Below are positions 44,181 through 55,175 of a stretch of DNA of 64,000 nucleotides, one piece after another (within the stretch, counting starts at the first letter, position 1; every line of letters starts with the position of its first letter). Where the stretch lies: assembly GCA_018398585.1 (NCBI GenBank), contig JAGTTD010000011.1, forward strand, positions 18,219,346 through 18,283,345, read 5' to 3'. The position numbers and the translations under genes are program-made. The DNA comes from Simmondsia chinensis (Eukaryota; Streptophyta; Magnoliopsida; Caryophyllales; Simmondsiaceae). The notes under the pieces were generated by a model. The model did not search any database. It was not told the origin of the DNA and was given only the letters and a program-made list of their open reading frames with translations.

Positions 44181-44296
44181 ATTATGTATTTGAAATGTGC
44201 TTTCTGTGTATATATATATATATATATGAAATGTCAGAGTACTTAGATGATATATAAGTGGTGAAACCTCAGGGTATCTAAGTGATAATTCATGTT

Positions 44297-44960
44297 TAAT
44301 TTATGAGTTAATCGTTGGCCGGGGCTTTCTAGGGCCACAAAAAATATCCTTTGTCGTTGATTAACACAGGAACCACCAAATCTACCACCGAGGTACACCG
44401 ATTAGGTCTCATGCTCCTTCTTTCACCCTCAGTGCCGCCACAGTTGTTGTGACTCTCTTGTGCCACTGATTTGTTGATTCTCAGGTGCGCCTAAACACGC
44501 ACCGTCCTTAACACCAACATCCACGTCGTCGAAGCAGCAAGTTTGGTCATCGTTTGTTTCTTACCACTGTTTAAGGGCTCTAATATCTTATTTTAGAATC
44601 ATTTACAAACACCAAACTCTAAATCTAAAAGTAGCAAACAGAAACACATTAAATTGGGTAGACCTTACAATTATTGACCCAAATGGAACTGTTGACTGAA
44701 ATCCGACCCAAAAAGTTAGGGCTAGGGTCAAAGTTTGGATACTATGAACCCGATATGATCTGAACCTAAATAAAGGTACGTTTTACGCCCTTTGACAAAC
44801 TATTTATTTAAATGCATAAAAATTTTAAACTAAAAATTTATTTCATAAAATTTGTGCAATAAAAAAGTAGTACAACAAACCCTAACATATTAATATTTAA
44901 TTTACCCTAAATTATAATCGGTGAAAATCATACCGTAAAAAATAGAAAATAAAATTAGAA
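44297..44960. other. Intergenic region upstream of the kinesin gene
   Basis: No open frame with a recognisable domain. The last part is probably the distal promoter of the kinesin gene. Confidence 0.4.
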
Positions 44961-44977
44961 AGTGAGAAAGCTGGAAC

Positions 44978-44988
44978 TAGCCGTTGTG
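44978..44988 (-). promoter_or_regulatory. MSA-like mitosis-specific box upstream of the kinesin gene
   Basis: The minus strand reads CACAACGGCTA. It matches the plant M-phase-specific activator consensus YCYAACGGYYA at 10 of 11 positions with the AACGG core intact. Such boxes bind three-repeat MYB factors and drive G2/M genes, NACK1 among them. It lies some 20-60 bp upstream of the CT-rich leader, a suitable place. Confidence 0.6.
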
Positions 44989-44999
44989 GGCGTCTGACA

Positions 45000-45165
45000 A
45001 ATCGAATTCAAAAGCATCGGTTGCATACACCCTTTAACGCTCTCTCTCTCGCTTGCTCTCTCTCACTCTTTACGCTCCTTCCAAATTTGAATCTCTTTTC
45101 AGGAGATTGCATTACGTAAATTTCCTTCTTCAAAATATTTTGCATCCTTCGAAGTTTCAGTGGCT
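45000..45165 (+). other. Probable 5' UTR exon of the kinesin gene
   Basis: A CT-rich leader (CTCTCTCTCTCGC, 45040-45065) ends at a good donor, GGCT|GTGAGTG (45166). The matching acceptor TTTTGACAG lies at 47520-47528, 36 bp before the chosen start codon. The resulting leader intron (45166-47528) would be 2363 bp. The exact transcription start is not known, and transcript evidence is needed. Confidence 0.5.
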
Positions 45166-45476
45166 GTGAGTGTCTCTCTCTCTCTTTCTTTGATTTTGTT
45201 CTCAATATTTCCAGAATGAAATCTAATGCTTAATTTTTGAGTTAATTATACAATTTTTAGCCCAGATTTTGTTTATATTGTAAGAATTGTTGCTAAATCA
45301 GCACCACTGCTGAATTCAAGATCGAAAAAAGCTTAAAGTTGAGGGTTTTCATTTTATTATCTATTGTTTACATTTTGTGTCGTGGAAATGGGCAAATTGT
45401 TTCTCCTATCTAGAAAAGAAGAATTTGAGATGACATACTATTTAGGAAAGATATTAGAATGATGTTAATATCTTTT

Positions 45477-45782
45477 TGATTTCTATATCTGTCCATAATT
45501 AATTAGACCGAAAGATTAAGTTAATTGGTGAAAACTAAGTTTTGTACTATAACAACATCAATGGGTAATATCTAATCCAATTTATAATTATGGAAACACA
45601 AGAACAATATAAAGAACACACGAATAATGTAAGAAAATTATATTTACTTAATTAATTGAATGATGGTACAAAGGTCCCTATATATAGGGAAAAGGGAAAG
45701 AGCATAATTACATTGAAAGTATGACAATACGAGAATTACGAAAGTTATTGACATTATGAGGTCATAGTATTGTCATCTAATA
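45477..45782 (-). mobile_element. Solo copia LTR in the leader intron of the kinesin gene
   Basis: 306 bp matching the LTR at 2990-3825 without its MITE. It keeps the CCTATATATAGG block at about 45685. No internal sequence flanks it, so it is a solo LTR. A clear 5-bp duplication is not visible. Confidence 0.8.
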
Positions 45783-46194
45783 GTAATAATAAAGTGTAAA
45801 TGAAAGAAGTTAAATTAGTCAATGCACTTTGTTTTTATAGATTGGAAAAAACTTGTGGAGTTTCCGTTTTTGTTTGTATTTTTAGTTTTGAGAAATTGAA
45901 AACTAACTTTCAAAATTTACTTTTCCTTTTTTTTGTTTTTTAAAATGTTTTTATAGAAATAAATCTACATTTTTTATTTTCAAAAATAAAAAAAAAAACT
46001 GAAAATAGATATAATATTAAATGGGTCCTAGTTTTCTTTCTTGTTCACTTAGTTGTGGAATCTAACACAAATCACATTTAGCATCCTGGGCGTTGATTAA
46101 CAAAGCATTTGTAAACTGGTGGAGCAAACAGAGGCTATAGAAACGAAGTAAACCTTATAATGGGCTTGAGATCTACCATTTTGTCTTATCTTTC

Positions 46195-46225
<31 letters not shown>

Positions 46226-46236
46226 GATATCTTGTA

Positions 46237-47225
46237 TTTGACACATGGAATTGGACTAGATTGTGGAATTGCAATTCCAATTCCAGATTCCTTGGAATTA
46301 GAATTCAGATAGAAGTGAAATTTCAATGTTAATCAAAGAAATTTAGTGGTTGAAATTATAATTCCAGAATATGTTTTTAGTCAACCGAGTTGGAGCATTT
46401 TTGAATTTGGAATAAGCTAGGTCGGATTTCGGTTGGGTTAGGTCGAGTCACTTTGAGTTCTAGTTATTCGAGTTTCAAGCAAATCAGGTTGAGTTTCAGT
46501 CATGTTGGATCATTTTGTATTCAAGTCATCTCGATTTTCAGTTAATCGGGTCATGTCTTTTTGGGATTTAGGCTAGAATGGGTCACTTTTGTGTTGATTT
46601 AAGTTATTTCGAGCTCGAGTGGTCTTACTTTTGGGTCAAACGGATTACATCAATTAAAATTCCGGGTAATCTCAGGTTAGGTTAAATTTAAGGGGAGGAG
46701 GAGATGGGGGTCGGGTTTGGGCCATATTAGGTTGCACCTCAATTTGGTCTGATCATTCCGACTTTTGGCTCAGCTTGCTTATGCACATGCAAGATGAGTA
46801 GTTTAATTTTTTTGGAGTTGAGTCATCTCGGGTTTTGGTATCAATCGGGTTGGTTACTTTGGACTTTGAGTTAAGTTGATTTTGGTTATTTAGGTTCAAG
46901 TCATTTGAGTTAAGTGATTTTGAGGTTCAAGTCAAGTTTAGGTTGTACCTAAGTCTTTCGATTTTAAATCATCTTAGATTGGGGTTAATCATGTAGGGTC
47001 ATTTTGGGTTTAAGGTCAGCGGAGTTAATATGGAATTGCAATTCCTTACCCTCACCACAAGGAATTGGAATATATGATTTTCGGCTAAAACCTAATTCCA
47101 TGGATATGGGCAGTGAAATTGTAATTTCAATTCCAATAGGTAAACCAAACAACCTACTGGGAATTTTGGGCCCAATTCCAATCTCAACCCCATTTCCAAG
47201 CTCCAATTCCATGTGCTAAATGGGA
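46237..47225. mobile_element. TIR element in the leader intron (CACATGGAATTGG ends)
   Basis: The left end TTGACACATGGAATTGG and the right end (reverse complement) TTAGCACATGGAATTGG form inverted repeats. AATTCCAATTCC-type words continue inward on both sides, and an AACCAAACAACC block is near the right end. This layout is common in hAT or PIF/Harbinger derivatives. The target duplication is not clear. It lacks a transposase. A 26-nt poly(T) run (46199-46225) precedes it. Confidence 0.55.
46385..47005. repeat. Degenerate minisatellite inside the TIR element
   Basis: Words of the type GGGTCA(C/T)TTTGAGTT, TTCGAGTTTCAAGTCA and TCGGGTT recur dozens of times in loose order with spacing near 20 and 60 bp. 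No frame is open. It looks like an old, expanded tandem repeat carried by the element. Confidence 0.5.
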
Positions 47226-47563
47226 CCTTATTGTAAATTTTTCACATTTTAGTTACTGTAAATTTTCTTCTTTAATCTATACTTTGATCAAGAATATGGG
47301 ATTTTGAAAAAGCTGATTGGGATTGTCAATAAGGTGTGGGTTGAAAGTACCAGGTCAATATGCACAGCAAATTTAACTAAATGAAGCTTTACCATGTCAT
47401 TGTCAATGAACGGATTTCCAAGCAAAAAGGCACATGAAGTTCATTTGGGGACATTAAGGAATATCACCTTGTTGAGAGAAGCTGATTTGATTTATCGCTA
47501 ATGATATCTGAGCCATTGTTTTTGACAGAGCTAGGTATTAGTGAGCTGCAAACAGTTGTAATA

Positions 47564-50500
47564 ATGACTGTAAAAAGTCCTAGTACTCCAGCTTCCAAGA
47601 TTGACAAAACACCAACATCGACACCAGGTGGACCTAAAGCTAAGGAAGAGAAAATTGTTGTGACAGTGCGATTAAGACCCTTGAGTAAAAAGGAGCAGGC
47701 AACCAAAGACCAAGTAGCATGGGAATGCATTGATGATCAAACAATTGTTTATAAACCTACAGCTCATGATCGTTCAATTCAAGCAAACTCATTCACATTT
47801 GGTATTCACATCGCATCCTTAATTTGCTGATCTTAAAGTTTGAATTTGAGATGTTGTAGGCCTTTTTAATATTATATGATTAGTAGAAGTTTACATGTCC
47901 TTGTATAGATGTTTACATTATTATGCTATTCTATGATGCAAAGAAAAAAAAAAATCATGTTTTCTTCTTTCAGACAAAGTTTTTGGTCCTGCTTGCATGA
48001 CTGATATAGTCTATGAAGGAGTCAAGAATGTTGCTTTGTCCGCTTTGATGGGTATAAATGGTAATATAGCTTCTTAAATTCCATCCTGAACACTTTGTTT
48101 CTCCATTTTATATATTGTTCTTACATATGGTCAAGAGCTTTTTGCAACTATTAACCAAATTAATTTGAACTTTTTCCTCGACAGCAACCATATTTGCATA
48201 TGGGCAAACAAGCAGTGGTAAGACATACACAATGAGGGGAATCACAGAGAAAGCTGTTACCGATATATATAGCCATATACTAAATGTAAGATTTTAGCTT
48301 AGATTGGCTTAGTTTTTGTGATGTACTTCATTTACCTAATTAAAGTGGCTTACTATTTGAACTAAACAGTCGGATACTAAAGGCATTGACTTTCTCAGTA
48401 CTGTATGATGTTTTATTTGTTCGGTATGAATACAGACTCCTGAAAGAGATTTTGCAATCCGGATATCAGGACTAGAAATCTACAATGAAAATGTTCGTGA
48501 TTTGTTAAATGCAGAATCTGGCCGTAACCTCAAGCTTTTGGACGATCCAGAGGCAAGAGTTTTCAAAAATCACATGTGAATTTTTCTTATGCCTTTTGTC
48601 CTATGACGATGTTCCTTTTCCTTATTTCCCTTTAACTTTTGCAGAAAGGAACCGTGGTTGAGAAATTGGTTGAAGAAATAGCTATTGACGATAGACATTT
48701 AAGGCAATTGATTAGCATATGTGAGGGTATGGGAACCCGTTGACTTGGGTTGATTTTGATTATGACTATTTACAATTTTGTAGAGTTGTCTTTTTTTCCT
48801 TTCTACCTTTTCTTTTCCCTTTTTGTTTCTCTAATCGTGTATAAGTATGCCTTTTAGCTCAAAGACAAGTCGGTGAAACTGCGCTTAATGATAGTAGCTC
48901 GCGGTCACACCAGATTATTAGGCTGGTATGTGAAACAAATCCCTACTTGGCTTAACATTGTAAGATGCCACCATAAGCGATTTGTCACTAAACTTTGGCT
49001 ATTAAATGCAGACCATACAAAGCAGTCTCCGTGAGAATTCAGGTCGTGTACGGTCTTATGTTGCAACCCTGGTAAATTACTGCTTATCTACTTTTATTTG
49101 ATAATTTGTTAAGGTGTTCAATTGGTTTACATAAATGCTATACTCCGCGCATGTAGAATTTTGTAGATTTAGCAGGAAGTGAGAGGGCCTCACAAACACA
49201 TGCAGATGGAGCTAGACTAAGAGAAGGCTGTCATATCAACCTCAGCTTGATGACACTTACCACCGTGATTAGAAAGCTTAGGTAATAGTTCGGGAAGCCC
49301 TTTTCATCCCATTTGTATTACTTCCTTACTTGAATGAGTGATTAGAACAATGATCAAGAGAAATCTTTTCCTTTGTGGAGGGGAAATTGACCTCCTATCC
49401 AGAACAAGGCAATTTTCTTGACCGGTGAAAAGAGCCTTACTCCATTCTAATCTGATGTCCTCAATATCAATTTCCCGAGAAATCTATTTGCAATACTTAG
49501 TGTTGCATTTGTACATATAAAGGTTAGCGGCTAAAACTGCAATTAAAGGGAACTAGAGAAGAAAATGACCTGCTCTATGTAGCAAACTTGCATAATCCCA
49601 CAATGTAGTACAAGTGCTTAATGTAAGGGCTCATTTATTAGGCACTAATGCACTGGATCCCATTAGAACTCCGAAGTTAAGCGTGCTTGGGGCCAGAGTA
49701 GCACCAGGATGGGTGACCTCCAGGGAAATCCTCGTGTTGCCAACCTTATAAGGTTGGCAATTCTTGGAAACAGCCTCTTGGCAGGGTTAGGGTAAGGGTG
49801 GGTACATCCAAACCCCCACCCCCCCCCCCCCCCCCCCCCCCCCTCCCCCGGGGACCCCACTCGGGCGGGAACCCTTAAGGCACTGGGTTTGTTGTTGTGC
49901 TTAAGGTACATGAACTAAAGAATTTAAACAGAGGAACTAGTTGGAGTTGGTGCAATGGTATAGCTCTCAACCTTCCAAGCTAAAGGTTTTGAGTTCAAAG
50001 CTCATTCCCCATTCTTCAAGAGCAGGTGTCCATATTTAGGGAAAAAAAAGTTATATCGTCCTTATGAATGTAAAAAAAAAAGCCTCAGAAAAGAAAGGGC
50101 TAGCTATAATGAGTTCCTAATTATTCAAACTGTTGTACAGCTAGCCAAAAACATTTTTTTAAATACAAAAATTTTCATTTTAGTGGGAAAAAAATAATAT
50201 CCAAAGTTGGCCATGTGGACACCACCGCGAAAATTATTTCTTCTTGAATTTAAACATGAATATTTTCTTTTGAAGCATTCTTTTGGAAAACAGCTGCCAT
50301 ACATTTACCAAGGGTTGAGACTTCAAGATATAAGTCTTAGGTTCAAATCTTCAATCGTAATTTACTTACCACTGAATTGAAAGCTTAGAATTTCGTGTGA
50401 TTTAGTTATTGCCCGACTTTTTTCTTTTGTTTTTTTTTTTTTTTCCTGATTTTGTGCTTCCACTTTGGTGCTGCATGATTTTATTGGTATCCTAATCAAC

Positions 50501-53500
50501 ATGTGGGTCTTCAATTTCAGTTTCCTTTGCCATATGCTCTGTAGTTTCCAGTTATTTTGACATTGACCTTTCATATTCATACTGCATATGGGTCATACTA
50601 AGGAGGTCCTCTATTGCTTGAAATCAAAGTGACTCTTCAATTATCAGTTTTATGAAACACACCTCTTAACTATTAAGTTGTGTAACTTAGACTTACTGTT
50701 ACAATTTTGTCCAAATGACCCTTCAATTTCAGTTTCACATTTGAGTCGTCACATTATATCTCGGACGTGCATAAATTTAGTTGTTGACGAAACTAAAAAA
50801 AGAGGACGAAATTGAAGCAGATAGCCAGTTAATTGTGATAGTTTAGGGGGTTGGTTTGATGAAATTGAAAGTTGGGTGGGGTAACTATGATTCAAGTAAC
50901 AATTTAAGTTGGTATGGTATTTACCCCATTCAATTCATGATACCTGCATCCTATTGGCTTAAGAAATTGGAACACTTCCCAAACATTATTGCATTTGTCA
51001 GAAACTAGGTGTAGAAATGTTTTCTGGGTTGTACTAAAATTCCTCGGCTTAGTTTCACAAATGAGCTGATGGACAATGCTTAGAAAGCTGTGATCTTCCA
51101 TATTTTAGTCCACTATCTTTCTAACTTTTAGTGCAAAGGTGTGCCTGATCTTTACTTGTTTTATTGACGTTTGCACGTACTTAAGGGCACACTGTGCATC
51201 AATTTTAAATCACTTCAAGCATCGATGAGGATTAGTAGGGAGCCATGTCCCTGCAAGTTGAAAAACTGTCTCTGCAATATTACATGCTTTGTTTGATTTT
51301 GATCTTCCTTAATTCATTTTTATTCTGACTTGTAGTGCAATGATTTGCACGATCTTTGCATTTCTTATTGATATTTGCACGATCTTAGAGGGACATGGTG
51401 CTCTATTTTCAAATCACTTCAAGTCATTTGCGGGGCTTTATAGGTTGCTACAATATTACATGATCCTTTTCAAAACACTTTTATCCTGAAAATTTCCTTT
51501 TTTGTTTTTGCTTCCTTCCAACTGAGATCACATATGATGTGAAAAAGGCTCTTCTAACCCAAATTTACTGTTCTTGTGCCTGGATAAATATTAAATGGAT
51601 GTTGTTCTTGGATGTAGTGTTGGTGGAAAAAGAAGTGGTCATATACCCTACAGAGACTCAAAGCTTACACGTATTTTACAGCATTCTCTTGGTGGCAATG
51701 CTCGTACGGCCATCATATGCACCTTGAGTCCAGCTACGAGTCACATTGAGCAAACAAGGAACACTCTCTTGTTTGCTACGAGGGCAAAGGAAGTGACAAA
51801 CAATGCTCAAGTGAATATGGTATTGAATATCCTCCGGGTCCCAATATATCTATATCCACACATGTACCTGAAAAAAAAAAAAAAAAAATTACAAATAAAC
51901 ACACATGTAGTCATGCATCCGAAGTATGCTACAAATGGTTCTACTATTTTCTAATTTATGAGTGAATGTCATGTGCTATCAGGTTATTTCAGACAAACAA
52001 TTGGTAAAACATTTGCAAAAGGAAGTAGCCAGGCTAGAAGCCGAATTGCGCACGCCTGATGTTTCAGAAAAAGACCTCAAGATTCAGCAAGTAAATTAAT
52101 TGTAAAGCTTTACTGGATTTTGAATGTTAGAAAAACGTGAAATTTGGCTCATGTTCATCATATATGTTAATATTTAGATGGAGAAGCAAATTGAGGCATT
52201 GAGGCGTGAAAGAGACCTTGCATTATCACAAGTGGATGTGCTGCGTCAGAAAATGCAGGAGGAAAAGGTCCGACATCTCTCTCCAGTTGCTTCATTTTCC
52301 TTGACTCAGTCATTTTCTCAGTTGCAAAAGAAAGGCCTTTATGGTTTCATACTTTGATCCATGTCACCTAATGGGGAAAAGTGTAGGTTGTTACTGTTGT
52401 ATGCTTACACTTTTCTGATGCTGACTTCAGGTTCCAAAACACATGGAATCATCCCGACCAGTTGCAAAATGTCTTTCATTCTCCGGTGCATTATCAACAG
52501 CCTTTGATGAAAAGGGTCCTGGCTGTAGAAGAAGAAATGCATTGTTAAGGCAATCAATGAGGCAGTCGTCAACTGCTCCATTTACTCTCATGCATGAAAT
52601 CCGAAAACTCGAGCAGCTTCAAGAGCAGCTTGGTGCAGAAGCCAACCGAGCACTAGAAGTACTACAAAAGGAGGTTGCTTGTCATAGGCTAGGAAACCAA
52701 GACGCAGCCGAGACAATTGCTAAATTGCAAGCAGAGATAAGGGAAATGCGTGCAGTTCAACCAGAACCTGAGGAAATTGAAGTTGGAGCTGTGGTTGCTC
52801 CAAATAAGAGTGTTAGTGCCAACCTCAAGGAAGAGATAACCAGACTCCACACTCAAGGAAGCACTATTGCAGACCTTGAAGAGCAACTTGAAAATGTACA
52901 ACGGTCCATCGATAAATTGGTAATGTGTCTTCCGAATACTCAAGGACAGTCCAATGACGAAGCAACCTGCCAGGCAAAAACTCCACCTAGAAAGAAGAAA
53001 TTTCTTCCTTTAACTTCAAGTAGCAGTGCCAACAGACAAACACTTATTAAATCTCCGTGTTCACCTCTATCTGCTTCTCGGCAAGTTGTAGAGTCTGAGG
53101 ATGAAAATCGAGCTCCAGGGACTGATGAAATTGCCTGTTCCAAGGCTTTACCAGAGGCTGAGAAAAACACCCCTTTGAGAGGTGAAGAAAGCGGTGATGT
53201 GTCCTCTAAGGAAGGTTCAGGACATTGTCGTTCAAGTTCTGTTAACATGAAAAAAATGAAGCAAATGTTTCAGAATGCAGCAGAGGAAAATGTAAGAAGC
53301 ATAAGAACATACGTTACAGAACTTAAAGAGCGTGTTGCCAAGCTGCAGTACCAAAAGCAACTGCTGGTTTGCCAGGTATTATCTAGTCTCTCCATCTATG
53401 TTGTATCACAAGTCTTGCTTGAATCGCGTAATTCATTTTTTGTTTTTAATGTTATTTTTGTTGCAAGGTTCTTGAACTTGAAGCAAATGAATCAGCTGGA

Positions 53501-54461
53501 TACAACATTGAGCATAATGAAGACATATCTGAGGCAAGTGAACCTGAAGTTTCTTGGCATGTCACTTTCAGTGAGCAGAGGCAGCTGATCATTGAATTAT
53601 GGGATGTTTGCCATGTTTCCATAATTCATAGGACTCAATTTTACTTGTTATTCAAGGGAGACACAGCTGACCAGATTTACATGGAAGTAGAGCTTAGGCG
53701 CTTGACCTGGCTGCAGCAGCACTTGGCAGAAATTGGGAATGCAAGTCCTGCTTCTGCGGGAGATGAGCCACCTGTTATTTCTCTATCTTCCAGGTTCTTT
53801 GTCACTCTCAATCTTCTGTATTAAAGTATAAAATCATTCATGGACATTATTCTCCCATAAAACAAGATTTTGGAGTATTAATGTCTCTTTTGACAAAGAT
53901 ATCTCAAGTAGAAAACATGGTAACACACTATGTTAAAAGTATATAGCTGCAAGATAACATATGAGATGGGCCACATGCATTATGAACACATCAAACCTAG
54001 TAGCCGTTTGCAAAAAGGTGGCATTTACTGAAGTTTTACGATAATTATTTCCTTGACACACTACTATTGAATTCCAGTCATGTGCTCATGGTATGATGGT
54101 AACTAAAACTTTTGCAAACACTACTGTATGCAGCACTAAAGCATTGAAACGAGAGAGGCAGTTCCTCGCAAAGAGGGTGAGCTCGCATCTAAGCTTAGAG
54201 GAAAGAGAGGCATTATATGTAAAATGGGGAGTTGCAATTGATGGTAAACATAGGAGGCTGCGATTTATAAACAAACTATGGACAGACCCTAATGATCCCC
54301 TGCATGTGGAGGAGAGTGCAGCGATAGTGGCAAAGCTTGTAGGATTTTGTGAAGCGGGCAAAGCTTCCAGGGAGATGTTTGAGCTTAATTTTGCACTTCC
54401 AACTAACCAAAGTCCATGGTCAGCGGGTTGGAACCATCTTTCCAACATGCTTCACCTTTGA
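47564..54461 (+). CDS. NACK1: NACK1/HINKEL-type kinesin-7, phragmoplast cytokinesis motor (14 exons, 958 residues)
   Basis: Exons: 47564-47801, 47974-48060, 48185-48285, 48436-48552, 48645-48726, 48858-48925, 49012-49071, 49157-49281, 51618-51819, 51983-52090, 52178-52267, 52431-53375, 53468-53793, 54134-54461. They sum to 2877 nt and stay in frame; the family is about 955-975 residues. The start [12 protein letters not shown] is the NACK1-type N-terminus. Visible motifs: [14 protein letters not shown]-loop GQTSSGKT (115-122), switch I NDSSSRSH (219-226), switch II DLAGSE (255-260), [11 protein letters not shown] (301-311), and a neck ending near 360. Coiled coils follow. CDK-like sites TPPRK (T610) and TPLR (T673) lie in the stalk, and the conserved C-terminal domain ends in [10 protein letters not shown]. 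In the known family the motor activates the NPK1-type MAPKKK at the phragmoplast midzone to drive cell-plate expansion. An upstream in-frame ATG (47501) lies in the leader intron. The gene looks intact. Confidence 0.93.
48553..48644 (+). other. GC-AG intron 4 of the kinesin gene
   Basis: The exon ends CCAGAG and the intron starts GCAAGAG; the acceptor is TTTTGCAG. The GC donor has an otherwise near-ideal AG|GCAAG context. Using it keeps the conserved DDPE-KGTVVE junction without extra residues. The nearest GT (48559) would insert two residues and is a poor donor. Confidence 0.8.
49626..49896 (+). mobile_element. 5S rRNA-headed SINE with RTE LINE tail, in intron 8 of the kinesin gene
   Basis: The head (about 49627-49742) follows plant 5S rRNA almost from its first base: GCACTAATGCAC, GGATCCCAT, AACTCCGAAGTTAAGCG, GTGCTTGGGG, GGATGGGTGACCTCC, CTCGTGTTGC. 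The internal promoter blocks (A box, intermediate element, C box) are recognisable. A 24-bp palindrome follows (49738-49761). Then comes a body with GGAAACAGCCTC, GTGGGTACATCC and a 25-nt C run, ending GGCACTGGGTTTGTTGTTG. This is the same order as the 3' UTR of the two RTE LINEs here. GTGCTTAATGTA and GTGCTTAAGGTA (49614-49625, 49897-49908) form a 12-bp target duplication. Transcription by Pol III and mobilisation by RTE are inferred from structure. Confidence 0.85.
49937..50052 (+). mobile_element. tRNA-derived SINE
   Basis: An A-box-like TTGGTGCAATGGT and a B-box-like GTTTTGAGTTCAAAGC (about 50 bp apart) are followed by a short body and an A tail (50041-50048). It lies 30 bp downstream of the 5S SINE in the same intron. 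No clear target duplication. Confidence 0.6.
50612..50902. mobile_element. MITE in intron 8 of the kinesin gene
   Basis: The left end has TTGCTTGAAATCAAAGTGAC and then TCAGTTTTATGAAACA. The right end, reverse-complemented, has GTTACTTGAATCATAGTTAC and then CAATTTCATCAAACCAA. The same ends occur at 54490-54801. Confidence 0.6.
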
Positions 54462-54489
54462 GGAGCTTGGATTTGTTTGAAAGTATGAG

Positions 54490-54801
54490 CTATTACTTCA
54501 AATCAAAGTGACATCAGCAACTTTTAATTTTATCAAACAAGCCCCTCCAACTATCGCTTTGTATTAGACCACATCCCATTAATTCCATCCAGAATTTTCA
54601 ACCTTGTTTGCAACCAAAATCAGATGCACATAACTTGATGTGGTTTGAGTGCAGTTTTAACTAATAACGTGAGATGCGGTTGATTCCTACTTTTCAGAGA
54701 GTATCTTGCATTAAGGTCTACTAAATATAAATCGATAGTTGATGCGGGTGCTTTAGATGAAACTGAAGATTGCGGGTAATTACTTTTATTTTGATTAATA
54801 G
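54490..54801. mobile_element. MITE just downstream of the kinesin stop codon, same family as in intron 8
   Basis: The left end has CTATTACTTCAAATCAAAGTG and then TTAATTTTATCAAACA; the right end is an inverted version. It begins 28 bp after the stop codon, so it probably forms part of the 3' UTR or supplies the polyadenylation region. Confidence 0.6.
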
Positions 54802-55007
54802 TTTAAGAGTCTGCAATATATTTATTGTTTGTAAATGTACAAAATTTTGGAGTTCCTCTCCATATGGTTGTTATTTCTTTTTCATTAGGTTACGATTGGT
54901 TGTGGGTACTAAACTTGTTCGGTCTTGAAATTTTTTGCTTATTCATTATTTCCTTTTTTTCCAAAACAAAACTTCTAATTTTTTTTTATTTTAGATCAGT
55001 AATGCCT

Positions 55008-55009
55008 TT

Positions 55010-55040
<31 letters not shown>

Positions 55041-55175
55041 GGGTTTGGTTTGTGGTTGTAAGAAAATTTCCTTAAATTACCTATAAATGGGGAGCCACTA
55101 GTCCCTGGTCGAGAGTCAAACCCGGGTGGTGTGGTTGACCGTCGGCATTTTCCACCACTAAGCTATGTCCCTAGG
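55008..55175 (-). mobile_element. tRNA-derived SINE with G/C homopolymer
   Basis: The minus strand has a good A box, TAGCTTAGTGGT (about 55153-55164), and a B box, GGGTTTGACTCTC (about 55110-55125), then a 60-bp body. Next come a 24-nt C run (G run on plus, 55020-55043) and an A tail (T run on plus). Confidence 0.7.

Noticed and set aside
47501..47563. Start of the kinesin at the upstream in-frame ATG
   Set aside because: A good 3' splice site (47528) lies between it and the family-type start, so this ATG is most likely intronic.
49627..49742. Functional 5S rRNA gene
   Set aside because: The 5' third is diverged, there are indels in the loop regions, there is no tandem array, and it is fused to an RTE tail within a target duplication. 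It is a SINE head.
49626..49896. Cassandra TRIM (5S sequence in LTR)
   Set aside because: There is no second LTR, no primer site and no polypurine tract; the 3' part is an RTE tail with TTG repeats, and the duplication is 12 bp rather than 5.
49937..50052. Functional tRNA gene (also 55008-55175)
   Set aside because: A- and B-box-like motifs exist but no cloverleaf with an acceptor stem can be drawn; a body and A tail follow, as in SINEs.
54086..54448. Minus-strand frame opposite the last kinesin exon (also 52689-53248)
   Set aside because: Shadow of a well-supported coding exon.
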